From Treponema sp. (GTDB taxonomy: Bacteria; Spirochaetota; Spirochaetia; Treponematales; Treponemataceae), in the NCBI GenBank assembly GCA_017550685.1, contig JAFZOJ010000034.1:1-64000 (forward strand): DNA of 64,000 nucleotides, given 5' to 3'. This document shows, piece by piece, positions 52,476-61,574 of the stretch. A model generated the notes under the pieces. The model did not search any database and was not told where the DNA came from. It saw only the letters and a list, made by a program, of their open reading frames with translations. Every line of letters begins with the position of its first letter. Positions within the stretch are counted from its first letter, which is position 1. The translations under genes and the position numbers were made by a program.

Positions 52476-53363
52476 ATGAACTTTGCAGAAAAACTAAAAA
52501 CTCTACGAAAAGAAAAAAACATTTCTCAGGAAATGCTTGCAGAAAAGATTCATGTAAGCAGGCAGGCAATAACAAAATGGGAAAGCGGTAATGGCATTCC
52601 TGATATTGAAAACCTGATTGCTATTTCGGCACTGTTTAATGAATCGCTTGACGCTCTGTTAAGCGAAGAAAAAAGCCTTATTTCTAAGCACGAATTTCTT
52701 TATGAAAGTCGTACGGAATATGATCTGGACAATCCCAAGACAATTGATTTGAAGATTGGAATTGCGCATGAGCTTATCATCGAAAAAACAAAGGATGAAA
52801 AGATTCAGGTAATTGCAGCTTCCAACAAACTCAGTTATCTTGCCCAGCAGGTTAAGGTCAAAATTGTAGAAGACAAACGCCAGATGGATGTTGTAGTAAA
52901 GCATTCTGCAGATTTGTCTGACATTGCGGCCGAAGAAAACCTTTTTATTCTTGTACGCATTCCGGAAAAATTCGTGGCAGAAATGGAAGTTACTTCTGAG
53001 CTGGAAAACCTTAAAATCCGCGACATTACCTTTGATTCAATTGAATTTGACGGCAAGGCAAAAAACGCATTCATCACAAATGCCACAGGCCACATCGAAC
53101 TCAATACCAATTCAAACATCAATGTCGAAGTAAACGGTGTAAAGGGTAAGCTGGACTTGAACCACTTCCATGCAATTTCCAAGGTGAGCTTTGCCGCCGG
53201 ACAGCATTATTATCTCAAAAATGCAGGCAGGTTTACGCGATTTGTAGATTCCAATTCCAGAATTATTGGTGGAAAACGCGAAACCCAGGATCCGGCAGAG
53301 CCAGTTGATTTGATTGTAGAACTCAACGGCTGGAAGGCAGAGACACAGGTTATTCAGAAATAA
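52476..53363 (+). CDS. XRE regulator fused to a DUF4097-like beta domain
   Basis: 295 residues. The N-terminal Cro/C1 helix-turn-helix is clear (MNFAEKLKTLRKEKNISQEMLAEKIHVSRQAITKWESGNGIPDIENLIAI, 1-50). The rest (about 70-295) is beta-rich with short repeats (LKIRDITFDSIEFDGKAKNAFITNATGHIELNTNSN...), like the DUF4097 beta-helix/adhesin-type domain usually found in envelope-stress proteins. Fusion to a DNA-binding domain suggests a sensor, but no ligand is known. The gene has a structured leader and is followed after 13 bp by a CPBP protease gene. Confidence 0.8.
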   Translation: MNFAEKLKTLRKEKNISQEMLAEKIHVSRQAITKWESGNGIPDIENLIAISALFNESLDALLSEEKSLISKHEFLYESRTEYDLDNPKTIDLKIGIAHELIIEKTKDEKIQVIAASNKLSYLAQQVKVKIVEDKRQMDVVVKHSADLSDIAAEENLFILVRIPEKFVAEMEVTSELENLKIRDITFDSIEFDGKAKNAFITNATGHIELNTNSNINVEVNGVKGKLDLNHFHAISKVSFAAGQHYYLKNAGRFTRFVDSNSRIIGGKRETQDPAEPVDLIVELNGWKAETQVIQK

Positions 53364-53376
53364 GGAGAAAATTCAC

Positions 53377-54192
53377 ATGTATACATATAAACCAAAACGC
53401 TTTTATATAACGGTATTTGCAACTACCTGGTTCTTCTGGATTTTTGCAATTCTTTTTAATGATGGTCTTACCAATACTCTTGGTATGGTGCTTGGCGGCT
53501 TGTGTCCTGCAACAGTAGCAATTATTACGGTTTTTACATCCAAAAGCGATGCCCTCAAAAAGGATTTTAAGCGCAAAATCTTTAATTTCTGGAAGTTGAA
53601 ACCGCTTTATATTCTTGCGGCCGTGCTTTTATTCAGCGTAATTGCTGTTTGTTCCATCCTGCTTTCTACGGTTTTTGGAGAATCTCTGGATCAATTTTCG
53701 TTTACAAAGGATTTTTCTTTTACCGGAGTAGGTGTTTTGTCGGCTTTTGCAACAATTTTCCTGGCTGCAGTGCTTGAAGAGGTTGGCTGGCGCGGTTATG
53801 GAGAAGATTCCATTGCCCAGTACCATTCCTGGTTCAAAGAATCCATTATTTTTGGATTTGTATGGGCCTTGTGGCATCTTCCGCTTTTCTGGATTCCGGG
53901 AACCTATCACTTTGAAATAAGACAGATGAACGTTTTGTATATGTTCAACTTTTTGATTTCTGTAGTGCCAATGGGCTTTATTACAACCTGGGTTTATGTT
54001 AAAAACGGCCGAAGTATGCTTGCAAGCATTATTTTCCACCTGTTCATAAACTTTATGCAGGAAAAAATAGCCATGACCCAGAATACAAAATGTGTTGAAA
54101 CAATAGTTGTTGTGATTATGGCCACAATCATAGTTCTTACAAACCGCGACATGTTCTTTGAAAAACGTCATATCGGGCACATTCTTGAATAG
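53377..54192 (+). CDS. CPBP-family intramembrane metalloprotease
   Basis: 271 residues with about eight hydrophobic segments. The CPBP/Abi motifs are present: motif 1 EEVGWRGYGED (EExxxR) near residue 129, motif 2 FVWALWHLPLFW (FxxxH) near 165, and motif 3 with a His in the last third (IIFHLFINFMQE). These residues coordinate metal in related glutamic/metallo-type intramembrane proteases such as Rce1. The gene starts 13 bp after the XRE-DUF4097 gene with AAGGAG in front, so the two form an operon. The protease could act on the regulator's pathway or a peptide, which is inference. Confidence 0.88.
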   Translation: MYTYKPKRFYITVFATTWFFWIFAILFNDGLTNTLGMVLGGLCPATVAIITVFTSKSDALKKDFKRKIFNFWKLKPLYILAAVLLFSVIAVCSILLSTVFGESLDQFSFTKDFSFTGVGVLSAFATIFLAAVLEEVGWRGYGEDSIAQYHSWFKESIIFGFVWALWHLPLFWIPGTYHFEIRQMNVLYMFNFLISVVPMGFITTWVYVKNGRSMLASIIFHLFINFMQEKIAMTQNTKCVETIVVVIMATIIVLTNRDMFFEKRHIGHILE

Positions 54193-54202
54193 ATTTATAC
54201 AA

Positions 54203-54247
54203 TAACGAGATAACTGGATTTAATGACATTTTCCCGTTGTCTCGTTA
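54203..54247. promoter_or_regulatory. 12-bp inverted repeat overlapping the amidohydrolase promoter
   Basis: TAACGAGATAAC (54203-54214) pairs with GTTGTCTCGTTA (54236-54247), one G-T pair. The right arm overlaps the -10 box TATAAT (54246-54251). ATGACA (54223-54228) is a fair -35 at 17 nt. The structure could terminate the upstream operon or be an operator. Confidence 0.6.
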
Positions 54248-54258
54248 TAATTGCCAGT

Positions 54259-55053
54259 ATGATAATCGATTTTCACGCACATATATATCCTGAAAAAATT
54301 GCAGAAAAAGCTACGGCTGCAGTTGGAACCTTTTATGGTGACGCACCTATGGCCTGGCATGGACGCGCTCAGGAATTAGTTCAAAGCGGCGACAGAATTG
54401 GTGTTGTAAAATATATAGTTCATTCTGTTGCCACCAAACCCGAACAGGTTGAATCCATCAATAATTTTATACTTACTGCCTGCGAAAAGTTTCCGCAGTT
54501 TGTCGGTTTTGCCACAATGCATCCTGATTACGATAATTTTGATGCAGAACTGGAAAGAGTACATGCTGCAGGGCTCAGGGGTGTAAAGCTTCATCCGGAT
54601 TTTCAGCGTTTTGAATGTGATATGGACAAAATGGACGCTGTTTACAATAAGTGTGCCGCGCTTAATATGCCGGTTCTTTTTCATGCGGGTGATGAACGCT
54701 ATGATTTTTCCGGTCCAAAACGTATTCTGCATGTTCTGCAAAAGCATCCGGACCTTATAGTAATTGCTGCTCATTTTGGCGGTTATACAGAATGGGATAA
54801 CGCCATGGAATATCTTGTGGGCCAGAACGTATATTTTGATACTTCGAGCACCTTGTGGAAGTGTCCGCTGGAAAAAGCAAACAAGATGCTTAAAGCACAC
54901 GGAATCGACAAGTTCCTTTTTGGTTCTGATTTTCCAATGTGGGATCACCAGGACGAGCTTGGACGGTTTAATAAGCTTGATTTGACACCCGAAGAACGAC
55001 AGAAGATTTTGTATGATAATGCAGCGGAGTTGTTAAAGAAAATAGGAGCATAA
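54259..55053 (+). CDS. Amidohydrolase-2 family metal-dependent hydrolase/decarboxylase
   Basis: 264 residues from the ATG at 54259. MIIDFHAHIYPEK gives the HxH metal site, GVKLHPDFQRF the central strand, MPVLFHAGDE and VIAAHFGGYTEW further metal-binding His residues, and FGSDFPMWDH the terminal Asp. This is the ACMSD/amidohydrolase-2 barrel. The substrate is unknown. A frame that opens earlier, at 54223, starts inside the -35 box and is rejected. The -10 TATAAT ends 7 nt before this ATG with no Shine-Dalgarno: another leaderless candidate. Confidence 0.85.
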   Translation: MIIDFHAHIYPEKIAEKATAAVGTFYGDAPMAWHGRAQELVQSGDRIGVVKYIVHSVATKPEQVESINNFILTACEKFPQFVGFATMHPDYDNFDAELERVHAAGLRGVKLHPDFQRFECDMDKMDAVYNKCAALNMPVLFHAGDERYDFSGPKRILHVLQKHPDLIVIAAHFGGYTEWDNAMEYLVGQNVYFDTSSTLWKCPLEKANKMLKAHGIDKFLFGSDFPMWDHQDELGRFNKLDLTPEERQKILYDNAAELLKKIGA

Positions 55054-55098
55054 GGGGCCCGTCGAGCCCTTCGACAAGCTCAGGGACCGCAGGGACCA
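55053..55098. repeat. Family-B palindromes upstream of the MATE gene
   Basis: AAGGGGCCCGTCGAGCCCTT, then CGACAAGCTCAGGGACC and a second GGGACCAC. A compound family-B copy starting at the amidohydrolase stop codon. Confidence 0.8.
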
Positions 55099-55110
55099 CG
55101 AGGGTTATAT

Positions 55111-56505
55111 ATGCAAAACCAGAACGCAGACGTTCAGTATAACAAGATGGTAAATACTCCGGTATGGAAGCTCATTACTAAGCTTGCAATTCCTACAATT
55201 ACTTCCATGCTGGTTACTTCGCTGTACAATATGGCGGACACCTTCTTTGTTTCGCAGCTGGGAACCGATGCAAGTGCGGCTGTCGGCATAGTTTTTCCTA
55301 TAATGTCCATCATTCAGGCGTTTGGATTTACGCTTGGAATGGGTTCCGGAAGCCTTGTTTCTATCCGTTTGGGGCAAAAACGCAATGAAGAAGCCTCTAT
55401 AATCAGTTCTACGGCCTTTTTTGCAGCTCTGGCAGTCGGAATTCTTATTACATGTTTTGGAAACCTCTTTGCAGGCGGAGTTTTGAGCTTTGTAGGGGCC
55501 GGAGACACCGTTTTACCTTATGCCAAAGATTATGCGCGCTTTATTTTCTGGGGTGCGCCTTTTATGTGTGCATCCTTTGTTCTTAATAACGACCTGCGTG
55601 CCGAAGGAAAAGCGTTTTTGAGTATGATTGCGCTTACAACCGGCGGCATTCTAAACCTTATATTAGATCCTTTCTTTATTTTTGCAGAGCTTCCTGTTTT
55701 CGGGCTCCACCTGCGCGGATTTGGGCTTGGCATTCGGGGAGCTGCACTTTGTACGCTTATAACACAGTTTACAAGCTTCTGGCTTTTGTTCCAGTTTTAT
55801 CTAAGGCGCAAGGCTATCTGCCATATCAGCATAAAAAATGTGGCCAAGTCTCCGAAAGTACTTGTAAAGGTTGCGGCTACAGGACTTCCTTCTCTGGCAC
55901 GACAGGGTCTGGCAAGCATTGCATCCATTATGCTTAATAAAACGGCAGCCGGCTTTGGAGTTTCTGCAGTTGCGGCAATGGCAATTGTATTAAAAATAGT
56001 GATGTTTATTGCCAGCATGATGATTGGAATTGGTCAGGGCTTTAGTCCGGTAAGCGGTTACAATTATGGTGCTAAACGATATGACAGGGTTCGCAAGGCC
56101 TATGCATTTCTTGTTGTAAGCGGGGCTTGTGTGATGGCGGTGTTTGCAGTTGTTGCAGTGATTTTTGCACCGCAGATTATAAGGGCGTTCCGTGATGATC
56201 CTGAGGTTATTGCGGTTGGCACTGTTGCCTTAAGATGGCAGGCTGCTTTCCTTCCTCTGCACGCGCTCATTGTCGGAACCAATATGCTTATGCAGTCTAC
56301 ACGCCATATTAAGCAGGCCACCTTCCTTTCCATGAACCGACAGGGTGTTTATTTTATTCCTGCTATTTTGATTTTGCCGCGACTGTTCGGACTGTTTGGT
56401 GTAGAAATAAGCCAGGCAGTTGCAGATTTATTGAGTACATTTACAGCTATTCCATATTTAATCTGGTTCTTTAAGAAGTTACCAAAAAACGAGGAGACTA
56501 TATGA
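55111..56505 (+). CDS. MATE-family exporter
   Basis: 464 residues, twelve membrane segments in two halves. MVNTPVWKLITKLAIPTITSMLVTSLYNMADTFFVSQLG and LVKVAATGLPSLARQGLASIASIMLNKTAAGFG are the paired MATE half-signatures, and GYNYGAKRYDRVRKAY is the loop typical of the DinF/NorM-like branch. It resembles the MATE protein at 40 kb only in general pattern. Its stop overlaps the start of the beta-helix gene (ATGA), so the two are coupled, which is unusual for an exporter and a polysaccharide protein. Confidence 0.9.
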   Translation: MQNQNADVQYNKMVNTPVWKLITKLAIPTITSMLVTSLYNMADTFFVSQLGTDASAAVGIVFPIMSIIQAFGFTLGMGSGSLVSIRLGQKRNEEASIISSTAFFAALAVGILITCFGNLFAGGVLSFVGAGDTVLPYAKDYARFIFWGAPFMCASFVLNNDLRAEGKAFLSMIALTTGGILNLILDPFFIFAELPVFGLHLRGFGLGIRGAALCTLITQFTSFWLLFQFYLRRKAICHISIKNVAKSPKVLVKVAATGLPSLARQGLASIASIMLNKTAAGFGVSAVAAMAIVLKIVMFIASMMIGIGQGFSPVSGYNYGAKRYDRVRKAYAFLVVSGACVMAVFAVVAVIFAPQIIRAFRDDPEVIAVGTVALRWQAAFLPLHALIVGTNMLMQSTRHIKQATFLSMNRQGVYFIPAILILPRLFGLFGVEISQAVADLLSTFTAIPYLIWFFKKLPKNEETI

Positions 56506-58541
56506 TTTATTACGTAGACGCAGCCGCAAAGGCAGAAGGAAACGGTACAAAGGAAAATCCGTTTAAGAAAATTGGACAGGCTGCGGCTATAGCTGTTGCC
56601 GGTGACGAAGTTATTGTTGCTCCGGGAGTTTACCGTGAATGGGTAGATCCTGTAAATGGCGGAACAGAAGATAAGCGCATTGTTTATAAATCTGAAAAGC
56701 CGCTTGGTGCACATATTACCGGTGCAGAACCTTTGACAGGCTGGACACAATATGGCGGTGCAGGCAGCAAGGTTTATACAGCACGTGTTTCAAATAAGAT
56801 TTTTGGGGACTATAACCCATATAAAGAGCTTGTAAGCGGCGACTGGTTTATTGCTTTTATGACTGCGCACACCGGTGATGTGTTTTTGAACGGCAAATCT
56901 ATGTACGAAGTGCAGTCAATTGATGAAGTTGAGAAGGGAGAGGTTAGTGTTCCTTCTTGGGACCACGAGTTTTCTGTGTATAAATGGCACGCTCAGCAGG
57001 ACGAAAAGACTGATGAAACCGTTTTTTATGCAAATTTTCAGGGATTAGACCCAAATAAACAGGATATTGAAATTACTGCACGCCAGGCCTGCTTTTATCC
57101 AAAACAGGAAGGACGCGGATATATCACTTTGAGCGGATTTAAGGTATCTAAGGCAGCTACACAGTGGGCGCCTCCAACTGCTTACCAGGAAGGTATGATC
57201 GGCCCTCACTGGTCAAAGGGCTGGATTATCGAAGACTGCGAGGTTTTTGAAGCTAAGTGTTCGGGTATCTCGCTTGGTAAATATTTGCAGCCGGAAAATG
57301 ACAACAAGTGGCTCAAGTGGAAATACAAGGATGGAGCTCAGACAGAACGCGATTGTATCTGCCAGGCACAGAGAGAAGGCTGGACAAAGGCGCGCATTGG
57401 TTCGCACATAATCCGCCGCTGTAATATTCATGACTGCGGACAGACCGGAATTGTAGGTCATCTGGGCGGAGTTTTCTCGCTGGTTGAAGACTGCCATATT
57501 CATCACATAAACAACAAGCAGAATCTTGCCGGCTGCGAAATCGGTGGAATTAAAATGCATGCGGCAATTGACTGTATCTACCGCCGCAATGTAATCCACG
57601 ATTGTACCCGCGGAATGTGGCTCGACTGGCAGGCACAGGGAACCCGTGTTACACAGAATCTTTTTTACAACAATGTAGTTCCAAAGGAATATAACCAGAA
57701 TGATGAGAGTATGGTTGGCTGTGCAGAAGACTTGTTTGTTGAAGTTTCGCATGGACCAACGTTAGTTGACAATAACATCTTTTTGTCGGACAGGGCACTC
57801 AAGCTTGCAACCCAGGGCGTTGCTCTTGTTCACAATATTATTTATGGCGGAATTGTTGCAATCGGTAAGGGAACAAACAACGGTGCTCCGACAAAACCGT
57901 CTCCTCGCTATACACCGTACCACGTTCCGCACCAGACAGAGATTGCAGGCTTTATGACAATCCTGCACGGAGACACACGCGTTTATAATAACATCTTTGT
58001 TCAGGAGCCTGTTCGTCCTGCGCTCAAAAAAGGCATGGATAACAATATCGCAAACAACAACGACTGGGATGACGGAAACATTATGGCCGGTACTTTTGTG
58101 TATGAACAGTACCCGACCTTTGACGAGTGGAATGCCCAGTTTGAAGGCTACTGCGGACAGGGTGCGCAGACAACAGATAAGTATTATGACAAGCTTCCGG
58201 TTTGGGTTGGCGGTAACGTTTACTTGAATGGCGCCAAGCCTATGTCCAAGGAAAAGGAACCTGATGCTGTTGTGATTGAAGGCGAAAAGGTTGAGTTTGC
58301 AGTTGAAGAAGAGGGCGGTGAGTTTAAGCTTAAGACTAATTTGTATAAGGTGATGAGCGCTGCTGTCGGCGGTATGCCAACCTGCAAGCTCATGCACACC
58401 GACGACATGAAGATGGCCTTTGAACCTGAACAGAAGTTTGAAAACCCGGATGGTACGCCGATTACGTTTGATACAGATTATTCTGGCAAAAAACGTGTTG
58501 AAAAAGTGATTCCGGGACCGTTTGTTGATGGTGAAAGATAG
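56502..58541 (+). CDS. Right-handed parallel beta-helix protein, pectin-lyase-like
   Basis: 679 residues without a signal peptide. It starts MIYYVDAAAKAEGNGTKENPFKKIGQAAAIAVAGDEVIVAPGVYREW, the DUF1565/beta-helix entry seen in polysaccharide lyases and GH-like beta-helix enzymes. Repeated coil rungs follow (HIIRRCNIHDCGQTGIVGHLGG; LVEDCHIHHINN; CIYRRNVIHDCTRGMWLDWQAQGTRVTQNLFYNNV). Conserved His and Asp in these rungs could be catalytic. It probably cleaves or debranches an imported plant oligosaccharide; the next gene encodes a GH127-type arabinosidase. The exact activity is unknown. Confidence 0.78.
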   Translation: MIYYVDAAAKAEGNGTKENPFKKIGQAAAIAVAGDEVIVAPGVYREWVDPVNGGTEDKRIVYKSEKPLGAHITGAEPLTGWTQYGGAGSKVYTARVSNKIFGDYNPYKELVSGDWFIAFMTAHTGDVFLNGKSMYEVQSIDEVEKGEVSVPSWDHEFSVYKWHAQQDEKTDETVFYANFQGLDPNKQDIEITARQACFYPKQEGRGYITLSGFKVSKAATQWAPPTAYQEGMIGPHWSKGWIIEDCEVFEAKCSGISLGKYLQPENDNKWLKWKYKDGAQTERDCICQAQREGWTKARIGSHIIRRCNIHDCGQTGIVGHLGGVFSLVEDCHIHHINNKQNLAGCEIGGIKMHAAIDCIYRRNVIHDCTRGMWLDWQAQGTRVTQNLFYNNVVPKEYNQNDESMVGCAEDLFVEVSHGPTLVDNNIFLSDRALKLATQGVALVHNIIYGGIVAIGKGTNNGAPTKPSPRYTPYHVPHQTEIAGFMTILHGDTRVYNNIFVQEPVRPALKKGMDNNIANNNDWDDGNIMAGTFVYEQYPTFDEWNAQFEGYCGQGAQTTDKYYDKLPVWVGGNVYLNGAKPMSKEKEPDAVVIEGEKVEFAVEEEGGEFKLKTNLYKVMSAAVGGMPTCKLMHTDDMKMAFEPEQKFENPDGTPITFDTDYSGKKRVEKVIPGPFVDGER

Positions 58542-58613
58542 ATTGTCGGGTCAAGCCCGACAATGACACACCTTTGTCATTCCCGTGCTTGACACGGGAA
58601 TCTCTTATTAGAA
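58542..58613. repeat. Family-A palindromes between beta-helix and GH127 genes
   Basis: ATTGTCGGG...CCCGACAAT (58542-58564), then TGTCATTCCCGTGCTTGACA with CGGGAATCTC. They fill the gap before the GAAGGAAT ribosome site. Confidence 0.85.
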
Positions 58614-58623
58614 GGAATATTAT

Positions 58624-61122
58624 ATGCCAATAAAACCATTGTATTACCCGCAAATCAAGCAAACCAACTTCTGTAATCTGCAGGAATTTGCGCCAGCACA
58701 GATTACAATTCAAGATGACTTTTTGAACGACATCACCCAAAAGGATGTTAATTTTCTCAATACCTTTAACCCGGATAAATTGCTTTATAACTTCAGGGTA
58801 ACGGCAGGGCTGCCAAACACTAAGGCGACTGGTTCGTACAGCGGTTGGGAAAATACAAGAATCGGCGGGCATACAATAGGTCATTATCTTGCGGCTGCGG
58901 CACAGGCTATAGCACGCGGTTATGGTGAATGTAAAGGTGCAGACGGTCAGATTTTACAGCAGCGTTTTGATTACATCATAGACGGCCTTGCTGAATGTCA
59001 GAATGCAACCGGCACAGGTTTTATCTTTGGTGCTACGATGGAAGATCCTTCAAAGCCTGAGCGACAGTTTGACAGGCTGGAAGAAGGTAACCCTGCAGAC
59101 ACCTGGGTTCCGTGGTATACAGTTCATAAAATTATGAACGGGTTAGTTGAAGCTAACAAATCTGCCGGCAGTAAAAAAGCTCTGGAAGTTGGTGTTAAGT
59201 TTTGTGAATGGATTTACAAACGCACTGCACGATGGGATCAGGAAATGCAGGCCCGTGTACTTGCAACCGAATACGGCGGAATGAATGACTGCCTTTATGA
59301 GCTTTATAAGTGTGCAAAAGCCGGCAGTTATGATGAACAAACCTGCGGACATATTCTTGAAGCAGCACATAAGTTTGATGAAATTCCGTTGTTTGAAAAG
59401 GTTAGGGCTGCCGGACCAAATGCAAATGTTTTGAATAACAGACATGCAAATACGACTATTCCAAAGTTTGTCGGCGCGATGAACAGGTATATGACGTTGA
59501 ATGATGAAGCCTATTTGGAATACGCCAAAGCCTTCTGGAAAATCGTTGTAAATAATCACACCTACATAACCGGTGGAAACAGTGAATGCGAGCATTTTGG
59601 TGCGGACAATATTCTGGATCAGGAGCGAAGCAACACCAACTGCGAAACCTGTAACACCCACAATATGCTCAAACTTACCCGCATGCTTTTTATGGTGACC
59701 GGTGAACGTCAGTATGCAGACTATTACGAAAACACTTTTTTAAATGCAATTCTGGCTTCGGTGAACAAAGAAACAGGAATGACACTTTACTTTCAGCCAA
59801 TGGCAACGGGCTGCTTTAAAACCTACTGCAATCCGGATGTAGACGAAAATTACTTCTGGTGCTGTACAGGAACCGGACTCGAAAACTTTACCAAGCTTGG
59901 AGACAGCATTTATTTCCACAATGACAAAACTCTGGTAGTAAATCAGTTTGTAAGTTCAAAAATCAGCTGGAAGGAAAAAGGGCTAGTTCTTGAGCAAAAA
60001 ACCGACCTCCCGACCACAGATTTTACAGAATTCACTATCAAAGAATGCCAGAATAACTCAGATTTCACGCTTGCAATACGTAGTCCTGACTGGAACTACG
60101 CAAAACCAGAATTTTTTATCAACGAAAAACCGGCTGCAGAAACAGTTTTTGACGATTCAGGCTACATTTTGATCAAACAAAACTGGACACAAGGCGATAA
60201 AATCAAAATAAAAAACAACATGAATATTCAGGTTTTCCCGTTGCCGGACAATAACGGTCGAGCCATAGCATTCAAATACGGACCTGTAGTACTTGCTGCA
60301 GAGCTTGGACGCGATGACAAAATGACTCTGCGCCAGGTCGGTGTACAATGTGATGTAAGCGGTAATAAGCTTGTAGCAGGCGATGTATATGAGCTTACAG
60401 GCAACTACGGAGGCACAAGCAATCTGCCGCTTCTTCCAGGCGAAACAGTGCTTGTAAACACACCTTCAGTTCAAGACTTTCTGGAAAACATCAACACTCA
60501 TTTTGAACGAAAACCGGACACACTTACTTTCACCCTGCACGACACCGGCTGGGGCCAGGACGGCAAAACGCCAAAAGATTTTGTCTTCTCTCCATACTAC
60601 CTTATCAATAATCAGCGCTACGGAATATACTGGATTTTCGCCGATGAAAAATCACGCGCAATGCAAACTGACACCGCCGCCACAACATCAAAAATTTTCA
60701 TAGACGGAATAGGAATAGGTTACGGAGCGCAGACAGAAGGCAACGCAACCACCTGGCCGTTCATGCAGGAAAAAGGATCCGGTTCAGTAGGCGACCCGCA
60801 CGAGCTTACACGCTATGCAAAAGCAGGCGGCTCCTTCAGCTATATGTTCAAGTTAAAACCGGGCAAAAAAAATTATCTTGTCTGCACCTTCCTCAAAGAA
60901 GACAACGGCAAGACAATCTGCATCACAAGCGGCTTAAGAAAAATTGCAGCCGTCACTTTGAACTACACCGGCACTCAGGAAAAATATACTTTGGATTTTG
61001 AGCTTCCGCGCAGCATTACAAAAAAAGACGAAGTGCGCCTAAGCTTTAAGGGAATAAAAAACACCGCATCCGCAAGGCTTGCATCGCCTGTGAATACGGT
61101 GTTTGTGGACGACACTATTTAA
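58624..61122 (+). CDS. GH127-type beta-L-arabinofuranosidase (DUF1680 family)
   Basis: 832 residues, with no signal peptide. An (alpha/alpha)6 barrel with family hallmarks: YSGWENTRIGGHTIGHYLAAAAQA, VPWYTVHKIMNGLVEA, ATEYGGMNDCLYELYK, and the Cys-rich catalytic region TNCETCNTHNMLKLTRMLF plus NYFWCCTGTGLENFTKLGDSIYF. In characterised GH127 enzymes a Zn-bound Cys is the nucleophile, and the Cys set is present here. It would remove beta-linked L-arabinofuranose from arabino-oligosaccharides in the cytoplasm. A C-terminal extension (about 640-832) is beta-rich. Its 3' end overlaps the DUF3021 gene by 8 bp, tail to tail. Confidence 0.9.
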   Translation: MPIKPLYYPQIKQTNFCNLQEFAPAQITIQDDFLNDITQKDVNFLNTFNPDKLLYNFRVTAGLPNTKATGSYSGWENTRIGGHTIGHYLAAAAQAIARGYGECKGADGQILQQRFDYIIDGLAECQNATGTGFIFGATMEDPSKPERQFDRLEEGNPADTWVPWYTVHKIMNGLVEANKSAGSKKALEVGVKFCEWIYKRTARWDQEMQARVLATEYGGMNDCLYELYKCAKAGSYDEQTCGHILEAAHKFDEIPLFEKVRAAGPNANVLNNRHANTTIPKFVGAMNRYMTLNDEAYLEYAKAFWKIVVNNHTYITGGNSECEHFGADNILDQERSNTNCETCNTHNMLKLTRMLFMVTGERQYADYYENTFLNAILASVNKETGMTLYFQPMATGCFKTYCNPDVDENYFWCCTGTGLENFTKLGDSIYFHNDKTLVVNQFVSSKISWKEKGLVLEQKTDLPTTDFTEFTIKECQNNSDFTLAIRSPDWNYAKPEFFINEKPAAETVFDDSGYILIKQNWTQGDKIKIKNNMNIQVFPLPDNNGRAIAFKYGPVVLAAELGRDDKMTLRQVGVQCDVSGNKLVAGDVYELTGNYGGTSNLPLLPGETVLVNTPSVQDFLENINTHFERKPDTLTFTLHDTGWGQDGKTPKDFVFSPYYLINNQRYGIYWIFADEKSRAMQTDTAATTSKIFIDGIGIGYGAQTEGNATTWPFMQEKGSGSVGDPHELTRYAKAGGSFSYMFKLKPGKKNYLVCTFLKEDNGKTICITSGLRKIAAVTLNYTGTQEKYTLDFELPRSITKKDEVRLSFKGIKNTASARLASPVNTVFVDDTI

Positions 61123-61561
61123 GGCTGTCGTTGATTGCCTTTGTTTTCTTTCGGTAGTAGAGCGTAAAGCAAACCCACATGATTACGTAAACTACTATGA
61201 AAACTGCAAACCAGATGAGTGTGCTTCCAATTGTGTGAGGGAACCATCCGCACAAAAAGCCTGCAAAGAACATCACCACAGAAGTAATCAGAAAGTGAAC
61301 AAAGGTCTGGGCTACAATGCTCCAGCTGTCAATTTCAAAAATTACTGTGGTACCGGCAAAGGTCATTCCGATTATTGCAGTAATAAAATACTGGATAATA
61401 ACAGCGGCAATTCTTGTGCTTGTATGCTGTACCAGATAGGTAGATACCGCATAAAAATTTCCGTCACCAACAATAAGCGATTCCAGAATCAGAATTGTCT
61501 GACCAATGAATACACCGTATACAAAACCCATAAGGGCGCGTTTTATTAATTTATTAATCAT
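61115..61561 (-). CDS. DUF3021 four-span membrane protein
   Basis: 148 residues with four transmembrane segments (ALMGFVYGVFIGQTILI; TRIAAVIIQYFITAIIGMTFA; WSIVAQTFVHFLITSVVMFFAGFLCG; TLIWFAVFIVVYVIMWVCFTLYY) and a basic tail, matching DUF3021. These proteins are regularly encoded directly after a LytTR-domain regulator and may inhibit or sense for it. Here the LytTR gene ends 13 bp upstream on the same strand. Confidence 0.85.
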   Translation of the reverse strand: MINKLIKRALMGFVYGVFIGQTILILESLIVGDGNFYAVSTYLVQHTSTRIAAVIIQYFITAIIGMTFAGTTVIFEIDSWSIVAQTFVHFLITSVVMFFAGFLCGWFPHTIGSTLIWFAVFIVVYVIMWVCFTLYYRKKTKAINDSLK

Positions 61562-61574
61562 AATAATCTCCTGT

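Noticed and set aside
54223-54258. An upstream start for the amidohydrolase
   Set aside because: That ATG is part of the probable -35 box, and the family N-terminus begins MIIDFHAH at 54259.
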